64,000 nucleotides of DNA, from positions 992,001 to 1,056,000 of the forward strand of contig NZ_RKHR01000003.1 of assembly GCF_003752585.1 (NCBI RefSeq). The letters are read 5' to 3'. The notes under the pieces were generated by a model. It was not told the origin of the DNA. It made no database searches and worked only from the letters and a program-made list of their open reading frames with translations. This DNA comes from Sinobacterium caligoides. Its GTDB lineage: Bacteria > Pseudomonadota > Gammaproteobacteria > Pseudomonadales > Sinobacteriaceae. Below, piece by piece: positions 1 through 9,069 of the stretch (position 1 is the first letter of the stretch; each line of letters begins with the position of its first letter). A program made the translations under genes and the position numbers.

Positions 1-274
1 TTATTACACCAATATTGCTGTTTATACCTTTTAAAACACTTAATGAAAAAACAACAAAAAGTGTATTATTCAAACTGTAAACGATAACGACAGCTTTAAA
101 AAAATAACGGTATTTGTTAGAACGAAAAATCAATAATCTGTCCTATAGCGAAATATTGATCCAACCAAACATTATTCCTTTCGTCATATAACGTTAACCT
201 AAAGGCAACATTTTTGTTATGCCTCGCCACTACGCTAGCCGCTCAAAATTTCCTGACTAGGATTGTGGTGAGTT
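1..274. other. AT-rich upstream region
   Basis: No supportable ORF. The stretch is AT-rich and presumably carries the promoter for the EEP lipoprotein gene that starts at 275. A GGTGAG ribosome-binding sequence lies just before that ATG. I could not pick a convincing -35/-10 pair. Confidence 0.4.
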
Positions 275-1462
275 ATGCAAAAACCTCTTATTTATTTCGC
301 TTTAGCGCTATCGTTAGCCTCCCTAGCTGGCTGCGATAAAGGCTCAGACTCGAGTAATTCCGATATTACCACCGAAGTGCCATTAACGGTGCTCGAGTGG
401 AATACCTATGTTGGCGACAAGTTAGACGACTGGAAGCAACACCCAGAAGAACAGGCCAAGCTCGACCAAGAACACTTTCAACGCGTCGCCCACGACGTCA
501 CCGATTTTGCCCCCGATATTTTTGTGGCGGTTGAAACCTATGGCAAGCGTCACGCTATCCAAGAGGCAATGGCAAAAGCGCATCATATGAGCGCCGATGA
601 TATTCATTACCACACTGTTACCTGCCTCGATGAGAACGGTAAGACCACAACCCAGGGCCACTGTGCTGCCGACATCATCCGCCCCACCACGGATAACCTC
701 ACCATCTTTTCAAAGTATGAAATACTGGATTACAAAGAGGTGACTGCCGACGAAGAGGCCGATGGTGAAGGCAGCGACGTGAAATGGAACAACTGGTATT
801 TTGGTGCGGTGTTAGTCAATGTCGACGACCCAAAGACCGGCAACAAGCAACCGGTTTGGGTTGTCGCTAGCTGGTTCGAATGGCGCGAAGATAGTGGTGC
901 GCCCTTTAGCCAGCTCTATGAACATAACCGCAACAAGCTCTACGGCCAACAACAAGCCGATGACGATGAAGCGCTGATGAGTGCTGAAGATATAGCCGAC
1001 CTTGATCGCCATGTTAGAGCCCGACAGGCGCAGAAAATCGTCACCACAATCAGCGACCTGATCAACAACGCCGACAATATTCCCGTCATTGTCGCCGGTG
1101 ACCACAACGCCATGTCGCACCTCGACTTCACCGAACAGTGGGCTGATCAGCATTATGGGCTAAGCGTCGATTTCCCTGTTTCTAAGGTCTTCACCGATGC
1201 CGGTTTTATCGATTCCTATCGTAGGATTCACCCCAACCCAATTATCTATCCGGGCTCATCTTGGTCGCCGATGTGGAAAAATATTGCCGCCCCCGAGCGT
1301 ATCGATTTCATCTACTATCAGGGCAATAAGCTCGAGCCTATCGCCTCAGCCATGGTCGATAGCCCCTCTGCCGGCTTTAGCGATCAGACGTCGGACCACG
1401 GCGCCATGCTGACCAACTTTAACCTGCTCATCCAACCGAACACAGAGGCTAACGGCACATGA
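275..1462 (+). CDS. Endonuclease/exonuclease/phosphatase-family lipoprotein
   Basis: Predicted exported lipoprotein of 395 residues with an EEP (DNase I-like) metal-dependent phosphoesterase fold. Residues 1-20 form a lipoprotein signal with lipobox LAGC (Cys20). The EEP landmarks are in order: LEWN near the N-terminus (metal/phosphate Asn), the acidic FVAVETYG strand, GDHN at D276/N278 (the usual GDxN with His at x), and the terminal SDH at 373-375. The substrate (nucleic acid, phospholipid or sugar phosphate) cannot be told from sequence. The gene overlaps the next, paralogous gene by 4 bp (ATGA), so the two are probably co-translated. The ATG is chosen because it yields the complete signal peptide and follows GGTGAG. 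The family call is firm; the substrate is unknown. Confidence 0.8.
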   Translation: MQKPLIYFALALSLASLAGCDKGSDSSNSDITTEVPLTVLEWNTYVGDKLDDWKQHPEEQAKLDQEHFQRVAHDVTDFAPDIFVAVETYGKRHAIQEAMAKAHHMSADDIHYHTVTCLDENGKTTTQGHCAADIIRPTTDNLTIFSKYEILDYKEVTADEEADGEGSDVKWNNWYFGAVLVNVDDPKTGNKQPVWVVASWFEWREDSGAPFSQLYEHNRNKLYGQQQADDDEALMSAEDIADLDRHVRARQAQKIVTTISDLINNADNIPVIVAGDHNAMSHLDFTEQWADQHYGLSVDFPVSKVFTDAGFIDSYRRIHPNPIIYPGSSWSPMWKNIAAPERIDFIYYQGNKLEPIASAMVDSPSAGFSDQTSDHGAMLTNFNLLIQPNTEANGT

Positions 1463-2511
1463 AATTCTCCTCGATGATATCGACCGTCGCAGTGACGGTG
1501 CTCACCCTGACCACGTTAGCCGCACAAGCTGATAGTTTCAGCGTACTAGAGTGGAACAGCTGGGTCGGCCCTGACGACCCAATCGCCACCCAGGCACACA
1601 CTGACCGAGTCGCCCACGACGTGGCAACCGTCGCCCCCGATGTATTCCTATCGATAGAGACTTACGGTAAAGGCGAAGCGATTCGCGCTGCCTTTGCCAA
1701 GGCCCACGGCATCACCCCTGATGAGGTCTATTATCGCACCCTCAGCTGTCGCGACAAAAACGGGGATGCGACAGATCAGCAGCACTGTGTCGTCGGCAAA
1801 GCAGGAGACAACCTCGCCGTCATGTCCGTCTTTCCGATTATTGACGAACGCTTAATCGATTACCCCATCGACTACCCTTTCGTTAACGATTGGAACTTTG
1901 GTGCGGTCAAACTCGATGTTCATGGTCAGGGAGTCTGGGTAGTCGACACCTGGTTTGATTCAGGCGAAAGCAACGAGTCTCGTCTCGACCAACTCTACGC
2001 CACCGCTCGAGGCGATCAGGACACTGAAACAATAGTGGAAGAGACCAGCCAACAGCAGCAGATCGACGCCATCATCCAGTTTGACCAGATCCGCACCGAC
2101 CAGGCCAAGGAGATCGTCAACGACTGGATTGCCGACATAATCGCCGATGCCGACGACACCCCAGTAGTCCTCGCCGGTGATCACAATGCCAGCTCGCACC
2201 TCGATTGGTCAGAGCGCGATAAAGCCGCACACTACGGCATCGTCATTCCCTATACCGTCTCGAGGGTGTTCGCCGATGCCGGCTTCCGTGACTCTTTCCG
2301 CGAGGTGAACCCAAACGTGGTCGCCCACAGTGGCAAGACCTGGTCACCACGCGGCAACGATACCGCACCAAACCGGATCGACTACATCTACTACAAAGGC
2401 GATAAGTTACAGGCGATAGACTCGACGAACATGGCCGCTATCGGCGCCGGCGCCAAAGATGCGACTTCTGACCACGCCGCCGTCTACACTCGCTTTAAGC
2501 TCTATCAATAA
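1459..2511 (+). CDS. Secreted endonuclease/exonuclease/phosphatase-family protein
   Basis: A 350-residue paralogue of the preceding gene, sharing the blocks LEWN, RVAHDV, ETYGKGEA, GDHNASSHLD (D241, N243) and SDH (337-339). Its N-terminus is an ordinary Sec signal peptide ending near AAQA (about residue 24) with no lipobox cysteine, so it is expected to be soluble in the periplasm or secreted. Its partner is membrane-anchored. The start overlaps the upstream stop by 4 bp, indicating translational coupling. Two adjacent paralogues with different localisation suggest a local duplication followed by divergence. It could be a nuclease or a phosphodiesterase; the sequence does not decide. Confidence 0.78.
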   Translation: MKFSSMISTVAVTVLTLTTLAAQADSFSVLEWNSWVGPDDPIATQAHTDRVAHDVATVAPDVFLSIETYGKGEAIRAAFAKAHGITPDEVYYRTLSCRDKNGDATDQQHCVVGKAGDNLAVMSVFPIIDERLIDYPIDYPFVNDWNFGAVKLDVHGQGVWVVDTWFDSGESNESRLDQLYATARGDQDTETIVEETSQQQQIDAIIQFDQIRTDQAKEIVNDWIADIIADADDTPVVLAGDHNASSHLDWSERDKAAHYGIVIPYTVSRVFADAGFRDSFREVNPNVVAHSGKTWSPRGNDTAPNRIDYIYYKGDKLQAIDSTNMAAIGAGAKDATSDHAAVYTRFKLYQ

Positions 2512-2542
2512 CACGGGGCTACCTGTGCCTTTGCTATAAACT

Positions 2543-2582
2543 CACTCGGCTCGTCAGACCAGAAGGTCTCACGCGTCGAGTG
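2543..2582. terminator. Possible bidirectional hairpin between convergent genes
   Basis: Nested inverted repeats lie between two convergent genes: outer arms CACTCG (2543-2548) and CGAGTG (2577-2582), inner arms AGACC/GGTCT around AGAA. No clear U-run follows on either strand, so termination is an inference from position. Confidence 0.35.
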
Positions 2583-2621
2583 CTACTTTCTACCTGCGTC
2601 CAACATGCCACTAAAGTCGCT

Positions 2622-5126
2622 CTAACTCTCCCGCAACAACTGCATCGGTGCCACGCGTGTCACGCGTCTGGCGGCTACATAACCTGCTAAACCGACGATC
2701 GTCACGCCTAACAGTGGTGCTAAATACCAGAGCTCCGGGTGCAGCGTCAGCGGTAGTTTCATTACCCACTGCTGTAGCGCCAGTAACACCAACTCTGCAC
2801 CGACAGTGGCCAACACGCCGGCCATCAGGCCGATGATGACAAATTCAGCAATCAGGCTGCCGATGATCAATCGCCGGCTGCCACCGAGGGCACGAATCAC
2901 CGTGTTTTCTTTTTTACGACTATCGAGCGAGTGCTGAACGGTCGCCACCATCACCAAGACCGAACCCAGCACCACAAACAGTAGCACTAGCTGCAAGGCC
3001 AATGACACGTGATGAATAATGCTGCGGATCTGCTTAATCACCGTATCCACCTCGATCACCACCGCCGTCGGAATCGCTTTCAGCAGTTGAGCAACTTGCC
3101 GGTGTTGCTGATCCGGCAGGTAAAAGCTTGTCATCGACGTCTGCGGCAAACTTTCTAGGCTCGCCCTCGATAACAACATATAAAAGTTCGGCCGCATCCG
3201 ATCCCACTCCACCTCACGAATATTATTCACCACCGCCTTAACCTCAACCGCGGCAATACGAAAGGTGAGGCGATCGCCCAGCTGGATATTGAGCTTCTCG
3301 GCCAACTGCGACTCGACCGATACCTTACCAACGCCGTCGACCAGTTGCTGATCATCGCTACTGAACCACTCGCCGGCGAGCACGGTATTATCCGCCGGCA
3401 GTGCTTCCGCCCAGGACAAGTTGAGCTCGCGGTCGGCACCGGAGCGCTTAAAGCTGTCCTTGCTCACCCGCTCGCGTACCGGTTGCGCATTAATCTCAAC
3501 CAGGCGTCCTCGCACCATCGGATAAATCGCCTCCGTGCTCACCCCCATCTGTCCTAACCACTGGGCCACCGTTGCCACCTGCTGCGGCTGAATGTTAACC
3601 AGGAAGAAATTCGGTGTCTCCGCCGGCAGCTGCGACTGCCATTGCTTAAATAAGTTATCGCGCACGCCCAGTAGTACGATTAACAGCATCAAACTGATCG
3701 CAAATAACCCCAACTGCAACGCGTTAGCAAACAAGCGTCGGCGCAGATTCGCCAACGCCATCGACCAAACACTATTGGCCCTGGCCCCCACCGCCGGCAG
3801 CGATTTCAAGATCAACCGAGCCGGTACAGCAATCACCAGTAACACCAACAACAGCGCCAGCATCAACACCGCACTGAGCAACAGCTGCTCGGTATACAGC
3901 AGCAGCAACAACAACAGACCGGCGAAGCCAATGAATAAACTCAGGCGACTGAAACCAAGCATCGACTGACGCGACTGGCGAAAGATCGCCACCGCTGGAA
4001 TCGCCTGCAACGTCGATAACGCCGGCAGAGTAAACGCTAACAAACTGATCAAGGCTGCCACCACACCAAGTACAAAAGGCATCGCAGCCACCGGTGGTAT
4101 CGCCACCTCCAACTCCTGCGCCACCTGAGAGAGTAAGCCGTATTGCAGCCCATAGGCCAACAGACAACCAAGCAAGGATACGGTAATAAATAACAGCAAT
4201 AACAACAGCGAATATAACTGGCGAATATACCCCGACGTCGCGCCGAGGGTTTTCAATACCGCAATATGCTTCACATGGCGCTGGCAATAACGATTACTGG
4301 TCATCGCGATAGCGATCACCGCCAGCACAATCACCATACTGCTAGCCAACAAGAAGAAGCTCTTCGCCCGCGTTAACGCCTGCGCGATCGATGGCTGGTT
4401 ATCCTCCAAACTCAGCCAACGCTGGCTCTCACCCAGCTGCGGCCCCAGCCATCGCTCAAATGTATTGATCGCCGCAGCATCACCGGCAAACAACCAGGCG
4501 TAGCTGATACGGCTGCCCTCGCTGATCACCTGCGTCGCCGCCACATCCTGGTAGTGCATCAATACCCGCGGCCCCATGCTGATAAAGCCCGCGCCACGGT
4601 CAGGCTCAGACACCAAGACCTTGCTGATAATCAGCTGCGCATCGCCAATATAGACCGGACTACCAAGAGCGAGATCCAATTGTTGTAACAGCCGTCGCTC
4701 GACCCAAATCTCGCCCGGCGGCGGGCCACCGTCTACCGCATACTCGGCACTGTACAAGCCGTCTCGAATGTTCACCTTGCCGATCAGTGGATAGTGTCGT
4801 GATGCCGCCTTCACGCTGACCAGCATTGGCTCGTCGTCGGCGTACAGCATCGACTGGAAGTTAATCAGCTTAGCCTGCTGCAGCCCCAGCGCACTTGCCT
4901 TCTGCAACCACACCGGTGACACCTCGCGCGGCGACTGTAACTGTCGATCCGCCGCTAAAAATTGGCTGCTCTCCCCCGCTAGCATCAGCTCGAGGCGACC
5001 AACAAAGCCGGTGAGACCAGCAACGATGGTCACCGCCAATAACAGCGAGACAAACAACAACTGCAACTCACCACTGCGCCAATCGATGCGCAGAAAACGC
5101 CACGCCATCTTCAAGCTGTTAGACAT
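2622..5126 (-). CDS. ybbP: ABC transporter permease, YbbP/FtsX type
   Basis: Inner-membrane permease of 834 residues, close to E. coli YbbP in length. It has an N-terminal membrane helix, a large periplasmic (MacB-PCD-like) segment, a central cluster of hydrophobic helices (about residues 255-475), a second periplasmic segment and four C-terminal helices with the FtsX-like pattern, including the RKKENTVIRALGGS loop that contacts the ATPase. Its start overlaps the end of the ATPase gene by 8 bp, so the two form one operon transcribed away from tesA. This is the conserved tesA-ybbA-ybbP arrangement. The family is a mechanotransmission or lipoprotein/lipid-handling type ABC system rather than a classical importer. 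The substrate is not established from the sequence. Confidence 0.88.
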   Translation of the reverse strand: MSNSLKMAWRFLRIDWRSGELQLLFVSLLLAVTIVAGLTGFVGRLELMLAGESSQFLAADRQLQSPREVSPVWLQKASALGLQQAKLINFQSMLYADDEPMLVSVKAASRHYPLIGKVNIRDGLYSAEYAVDGGPPPGEIWVERRLLQQLDLALGSPVYIGDAQLIISKVLVSEPDRGAGFISMGPRVLMHYQDVAATQVISEGSRISYAWLFAGDAAAINTFERWLGPQLGESQRWLSLEDNQPSIAQALTRAKSFFLLASSMVIVLAVIAIAMTSNRYCQRHVKHIAVLKTLGATSGYIRQLYSLLLLLLFITVSLLGCLLAYGLQYGLLSQVAQELEVAIPPVAAMPFVLGVVAALISLLAFTLPALSTLQAIPAVAIFRQSRQSMLGFSRLSLFIGFAGLLLLLLLYTEQLLLSAVLMLALLLVLLVIAVPARLILKSLPAVGARANSVWSMALANLRRRLFANALQLGLFAISLMLLIVLLGVRDNLFKQWQSQLPAETPNFFLVNIQPQQVATVAQWLGQMGVSTEAIYPMVRGRLVEINAQPVRERVSKDSFKRSGADRELNLSWAEALPADNTVLAGEWFSSDDQQLVDGVGKVSVESQLAEKLNIQLGDRLTFRIAAVEVKAVVNNIREVEWDRMRPNFYMLLSRASLESLPQTSMTSFYLPDQQHRQVAQLLKAIPTAVVIEVDTVIKQIRSIIHHVSLALQLVLLFVVLGSVLVMVATVQHSLDSRKKENTVIRALGGSRRLIIGSLIAEFVIIGLMAGVLATVGAELVLLALQQWVMKLPLTLHPELWYLAPLLGVTIVGLAGYVAARRVTRVAPMQLLRES

Positions 5127-5811
5127 CGGTAGCCCCCGGCGAAGTGACCGCCAACTCCGTGAGGTGACCGTTCTCGATCTGGCAGTGGCGCTGGCAGAAA
5201 CTCGCCAAGCGAGGCTCGTGGGTTACCAGGATTAATGTGGTATTGAGCTGACGGTTCATCGCAAACAATAAGTCGATAATTGTTGCTCCCGTATTCTGAT
5301 CGAGGTTACCGGTAGGCTCATCGGCAAACAGGTAGCGCGGCTTGGCGGCAAAAGCACGGGCGATCGCCACCCGCTGTTGTTCCCCACCAGACAACTGTGA
5401 AGGGTAATGCGTCAATCGATGTGACAGCCCCACCTGCTGTAAAAAATGCACAGCTTCGGCCTCAGAGGCCTCAGCACCTGCTAACTCGAGGGGCAGCAAC
5501 ACGTTCTCGAGCGCCGTTAAGCCATCAAGTAAATGAAACGACTGAAAAATGAAGCCGACATTATTGGCGCGGAACAACGCCCGCTGATCCTCATTCATCG
5601 AGGTCAGCACCGCTTCGTCGACAATAATCTCGCCGTTAGTGGGCGTTTCCAAACCCGCTAACATACCCAGTAAGGTTGTTTTACCCGAGCCGGAGCTGCC
5701 GGTAATCGCAAGCGACTGGCCGGCCTCAATGGTCAAATTAATATTGTGCAAAATGCTCAGGTGGTCGTCGGCGGTTTGGATATGATGACTGACATCGTTC
5801 AACTGTATCAT
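5119..5811 (-). CDS. ybbA: ABC transporter ATP-binding protein YbbA
   Basis: Cytoplasmic ATPase of 230 residues, a typical LolD/MacB-class length. Visible motifs are Walker A GSSGSGKTT, Q-loop FIFQSFHLL, signature LSGGEQQRVAIARA, Walker B RYLFADEPTGNLD and the switch His in LVTHEP. It is the first gene of the ybbAP operon, divergent from tesA across a 96-bp gap. The context supports the YbbA assignment over LolD, because the partner is a single large 834-residue permease and not LolC/E. Confidence 0.9.
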   Translation of the reverse strand: MIQLNDVSHHIQTADDHLSILHNINLTIEAGQSLAITGSSGSGKTTLLGMLAGLETPTNGEIIVDEAVLTSMNEDQRALFRANNVGFIFQSFHLLDGLTALENVLLPLELAGAEASEAEAVHFLQQVGLSHRLTHYPSQLSGGEQQRVAIARAFAAKPRYLFADEPTGNLDQNTGATIIDLLFAMNRQLNTTLILVTHEPRLASFCQRHCQIENGHLTELAVTSPGATDV

Positions 5812-5907
5812 GCAACACCTGCTGTTGATCTACGTGAAACTGGTTGTTATTGTTAAATAATATAGCGTTATAAATCCGTGTATATGGCAGCGAGTTAATC
5901 ATAAATC

Positions 5908-6537
5908 ATGAAAAAAATCTCCTTTTTGCGCCTGTTATTAGTCGTACTAGTGTTGTCACCAGGTATCAGTTTCGCCAACGAAAAAACCATCCTCGTGTTT
6001 GGTGACAGCCTCAGCGCAGCGTATGGCCTGCCCACAGAACAAGGCTGGCCCCACTTACTGCAGCAGAAGATCAGCCAGCAACAACTGCCCTGGCAGATCA
6101 CTAACCTCAGCATCAGTGGCGAAACCACTAGCGGTGGTAGCCAGCGCATCGACGACGCCCTGCAACAGTATCGCCCCGACATCGTCATTTTAGAGCTGGG
6201 TGCCAACGACGGCATGCGCGGGCAATCGCTCAAAACGATGAAGGAAAACCTGCAGCAGATGATCAAGAAAGCCCAAGCCATTGATGCCCAAGTCATCCTC
6301 GCCGGCATGCACATCCCACCAAACTACGGTAAACGCTACACCCAAGCCTTCCACCAAAGCTATGTCACCCTCAGTGACGATTACAACACCGTTTTTATTC
6401 CCTTTATTCTCGACGGCATCGCCAATCAACCCCAACTAATGCTCTCCGACGGCCTGCACCCCAATGCCGACGGCCAAAAAATCATGCTTACCACGGTGTG
6501 GCAATACCTACAGCCGCTGGTGAATGGGGGGAATTAA
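5908..6537 (+). CDS. tesA: Periplasmic SGNH esterase/thioesterase I
   Basis: Multifunctional acyl-CoA thioesterase I / lysophospholipase L1 / arylesterase of the SGNH family, 209 residues. The Sec signal peptide is residues 1-23 (ends GISFA). Block I GDSLSA carries the nucleophile Ser34, followed by the Gly block around SISGETTSGG, the GAND block (oxyanion Asn) and block V DGLHPN with Asp181 and His184. The divergent position next to ybbA is the same as in many gammaproteobacteria. Predicted to hydrolyse thioesters and esters in the periplasm. Confidence 0.92.
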   Translation: MKKISFLRLLLVVLVLSPGISFANEKTILVFGDSLSAAYGLPTEQGWPHLLQQKISQQQLPWQITNLSISGETTSGGSQRIDDALQQYRPDIVILELGANDGMRGQSLKTMKENLQQMIKKAQAIDAQVILAGMHIPPNYGKRYTQAFHQSYVTLSDDYNTVFIPFILDGIANQPQLMLSDGLHPNADGQKIMLTTVWQYLQPLVNGGN

Positions 6538-6638
6538 CGCTTGGCAGGTCTACCACAGCACTAAACAAGACTTTATATCGTCGAAATAAAGTAGCAAAAA
6601 AGACGTATCGGGAAAATTTTACATCGAGCTGAGATTAT

Positions 6639-6715
6639 TTTTTTGACCCTTTTTTGACCCTTTTTTGACCCTTAGTCACAATCCGTTAGATAGATTAATT
6701 TTTTTTGGGGGGGGG
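6639..6715. repeat. Triplicated T6GACCC unit and T8G9 tract
   Basis: Three exact head-to-tail copies of an 11-bp unit (TTTTTTGACCC; 6639-6649, 6650-6660, 6661-6671) are followed by a homopolymer junction of eight T and nine G (6699-6715). Both are slippage-prone. The tract ends about 108 bp before the likely TTG start of the acetyltransferase, so it could be in its promoter or leader region. Confidence 0.85.
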
Positions 6716-6823
6716 TAGTCAGGTAAGGTCAATCGCACAGATAACAAGACATGCACAATGACGCTATCACAGCCGCCCATGCAGTGTTACTCTTGTGCAA
6801 AAAAACGCTCTAGGAGAATAGGC

Positions 6824-7270
6824 TTGAGTGATATAGTTATTCGAGAATATAAAAATAATGACTGGCTAGATGTTAGTAACATTCATGATAAAGCCAGACC
6901 CGTTGAGCTTGATGGTTCATGTGATGAAAAAGCGTTTGTTCCGCTAGCCACTGACAAAAAAGACTTAGAAAACTTCACCAGTTCTAAGAAATTTGTCGCC
7001 TGTGCGAACAATGAAATTATTGGCTTTGTCGGTCTAATAGAGCATGAAATCACATGGTTGTATGTCGAGCCCGGTGAGTCTAGAAAAGGCATAGGGCGTC
7101 TCTTGTTACAATACGCATTAAACATAATGGAGGCCAAGGCAACAACCTACGTTCTCGAGGGTAATAAAGCCGCCCGAAGCCTATACCATAGCGAAGGTTT
7201 TAATGTTGAGGGGACGTTTAATTCTACGAATAATGGCTACCCATGCGTAGTGCTGAAGTTAACTCAGTAA
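6824..7270 (+). CDS. GNAT-family N-acetyltransferase
   Basis: Cytosolic acetyl-CoA-dependent acetyltransferase of about 149 residues. The acetyl-CoA pyrophosphate-binding signature is visible as EPGESRKGIGRLLLQYAL (R/Q-x-x-G-x-G/A core), preceded by a beta-strand WLYVEP and followed by the C-terminal ARSLYHSEGF helix-turn typical of GNATs. An ATG at 6758 is in frame, but the TTG at 6824 is better: AGGAGA lies 6 nt upstream, and the protein then begins directly with the first GNAT beta-strand (SDIVIREYK). The substrate is unknown. It stands alone between repeat-containing gaps. Confidence 0.82.
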   Translation: MSDIVIREYKNNDWLDVSNIHDKARPVELDGSCDEKAFVPLATDKKDLENFTSSKKFVACANNEIIGFVGLIEHEITWLYVEPGESRKGIGRLLLQYALNIMEAKATTYVLEGNKAARSLYHSEGFNVEGTFNSTNNGYPCVVLKLTQ

Positions 7271-7347
7271 TATATTAATTTACCCCCTTCACACTTCTGA
7301 TACCTACCTGTATCCGTCAATGGATTCACGACTAGACTCTGTGATTA

Positions 7348-7372
7348 TTAGCATGAACTTACTTCATGCTAA
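7348..7372. repeat. Perfect inverted repeat (hairpin)
   Basis: Ten-base perfect arms TTAGCATGAA / TTCATGCTAA around a 5-nt loop (CTTAC), 78 bp after the acetyltransferase stop. There is no U-tract on the plus strand, so it could be a weak terminator, an operator or a remnant of a mobile palindrome. Confidence 0.7.
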
Positions 7373-7414
7373 TACGCCCTTAATTAGCACAAGCTATAAC
7401 AAAACTAAGCACCA

Positions 7415-7870
7415 TTGTCAGAAATACAAATAGGACTTCGCTACAACGGCAAGCAGTGCCATACAACTAACGAGTTAATACCTGTGTTCAAATATCAAGA
7501 TATTTCTAGTATCTTAGTTAGACGGAGAGCAGGGAGCACTTATCAGATGACAGAATTTTGGGTTATTGATACCAAGGTAAAGGTGTCACCAGAAAGTAGC
7601 TACGAACAAGATGGCAGTGAGTGGTATTATGGTCGTTCGGTCGTCCCAGCAAGATCTGTTGAAGAGGCGATACAACTGCTTAGCCGTTCATTAAAAGCCA
7701 AACATGTTTATATTGAAAACATTCTTGCGGTTATTAACTATGACCACCAAAACTGGAACTCAGTAGATGATGAACAATATAAAACGACTGAGTCCTACGA
7801 GAAATCAAAAGAAAAAAACGACGTCGTAACAGCTGTTTTAGCATCGGGCCTTTACCTTGAAGCAGAATGA
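7415..7870 (+). CDS. Hypothetical protein, 151 aa
   Basis: I do not recognise this protein. It is a soluble-looking sequence with no signal peptide or membrane segment, rich in Tyr/Ser and charged residues. A central segment (VKVSPESSYEQDGSEWYYGRSVV) is followed by a helix-forming VEEAIQLLSRSLKAKH. The start is a TTG with only a weak upstream purine stretch, so the true N-terminus is uncertain. It lies between two inverted repeats in a region of unrelated single genes, consistent with accessory DNA. Confidence 0.5.
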   Translation: MSEIQIGLRYNGKQCHTTNELIPVFKYQDISSILVRRRAGSTYQMTEFWVIDTKVKVSPESSYEQDGSEWYYGRSVVPARSVEEAIQLLSRSLKAKHVYIENILAVINYDHQNWNSVDDEQYKTTESYEKSKEKNDVVTAVLASGLYLEAE

Positions 7871-8051
7871 AGTGCTCGATATTGCTGTCACGCTAGTCTT
7901 GAATAGCGGCGCTATGCATCAGGCCAAAGAATTATTCCACCGCCCTCCTGCACAACCACCAGTCGTCGCAAATAATCAAATTTATCATATGCTTGCAGCT
8001 TCACATTACAGCCACATTACGTTACTGTATCCATTAAATAATCAACAATAA

Positions 8052-8128
8052 AGCTTGGCGACTTAGCATGGACTTGCTTAAGATCCACCCTCTACGATGC
8101 ACTAAGCCCAACCATAACGGGCCAAGCT
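8052..8128. repeat. Long imperfect inverted repeat
   Basis: Outer arms AGCTTGGC (8052-8059) and GCCAAGCT (8121-8128). Inner segments CTTAGCAT and ATGCACTAAG can also pair with two bulged bases, so about 77 nt could fold into one long bulged hairpin. It lies in the gap between the 151-residue protein and the deazaflavin-type oxidoreductase. Function unknown; a small non-autonomous palindromic element is one possibility. Confidence 0.5.
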
Positions 8129-8174
8129 AGCTTTAAAATATACCTATTTCAACCAAGAAGCTTGAGCCACTGCT

Positions 8175-8675
8175 ATGAAGACCTATGATTACGTAAAAAC
8201 AAAACGCGAAGATGTGCAGGAGATCCCATCAAAATGGCTGGGGCTGGCTCGGCGCATGCTAAAAGCGTATTCACGTTTAAATATTTGGGTATATAAAATC
8301 AGTAAAGGCCGGCTTATGAACACCTTTCCAGCCAGTGACTGCCCGATTTGCATAGTGACAACAACAGGCGCTAAATCAGGTGTAAAGCGTGAAGTCCCCT
8401 TGTTGCATTTACCCTATAAAGATAAAGAGCTGATGATAGCCTCACAAGGCGGCATGGATATCGCGCCAGCTTGGTACTATAACGTCAAGGCACATCCGGA
8501 AATTGATTTTCTCGTTATGGGAATTAAGAAAACATACATTGCACGCCAAGTTAGCGATGAAGAAAAGGCGAGGCTATGGCCACATCTTTGCGGCCTCTAC
8601 CCCGATGTTGATGCCTATCAGGCACGAACGGATAGAAACATCCCGGTTTTTATCTGTGAACTTAAAGGTAACTAA
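8175..8675 (+). CDS. Deazaflavin-dependent nitroreductase-family (Ddn-like) oxidoreductase
   Basis: Small split-beta-barrel flavin/deazaflavin-binding protein of 166 residues. The family-typical block runs TTTGAKSGVKREVPLLHL (about residues 61-78), with SQGG, APAWYYNVKAHPEI and a C-terminal strand IPVFICEL. The family was named for mycobacterial F420-dependent Ddn, but many proteobacterial members have no proven cofactor. A second member lies at 37779. No F420 biosynthesis gene is visible in the window, so the cofactor remains open. The ATG gives an N-terminal helix usual for the family. Confidence 0.75.
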   Translation: MKTYDYVKTKREDVQEIPSKWLGLARRMLKAYSRLNIWVYKISKGRLMNTFPASDCPICIVTTTGAKSGVKREVPLLHLPYKDKELMIASQGGMDIAPAWYYNVKAHPEIDFLVMGIKKTYIARQVSDEEKARLWPHLCGLYPDVDAYQARTDRNIPVFICELKGN

Positions 8676-9069
8676 GCAGCACTAGGAAAGATAGAACCGG
8701 CAACCTTAACAACCAACTCAACCACCGTTGATTCGTTGCATACATTCTCTCACTGCCGACATAGATACCAAAACCAACACCTTAACGCTCAAGCCAGCTG
8801 TAAAGCCCCCCTCCGATGTGCTGGAATAAGGCGGCAACTCATTCGAAACAGCGCCTTTAGCAAGGATTGATCCCGAGCTATGATGTTGATTTGAGCTGGG
8901 TCATAAAGCGCCAACCCTAGGCGCGGTAGAATTTGAAGAATCCAAATCAGTTGTGGCCATACAAGGTCCGACTCAGCTTCATGCCCAGCCGACAAAGTAA
9001 GCGACCGCTTGCGACGCTAGGCACTCATCACACTCAGCCATCATTAAGTTGATAAAATCTAGGAGAAAT
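8676..9069. other. Gap without a supportable gene
   Basis: About 390 bp. A 68-codon minus-strand open frame (8789-8995) has no ribosome-binding site and no recognisable motif. A small hairpin (TCAAC/GTTGA nested within CAAC/GTTG) occurs around 8715-8740. The AGGAGA for the next gene lies at 9061-9066. Nothing else is seen. Confidence 0.4.

Noticed and set aside
7857-8051. 64-codon TTG-started plus-strand frame overlapping the end of the 151-aa gene
   Set aside because: No ribosome-binding site, no motif, and a composition unlike a folded domain; probably chance.
8789-8995. 68-codon minus-strand frame
   Set aside because: Isolated, no ribosome-binding site and no recognised domain; insufficient to call a gene or pseudogene.
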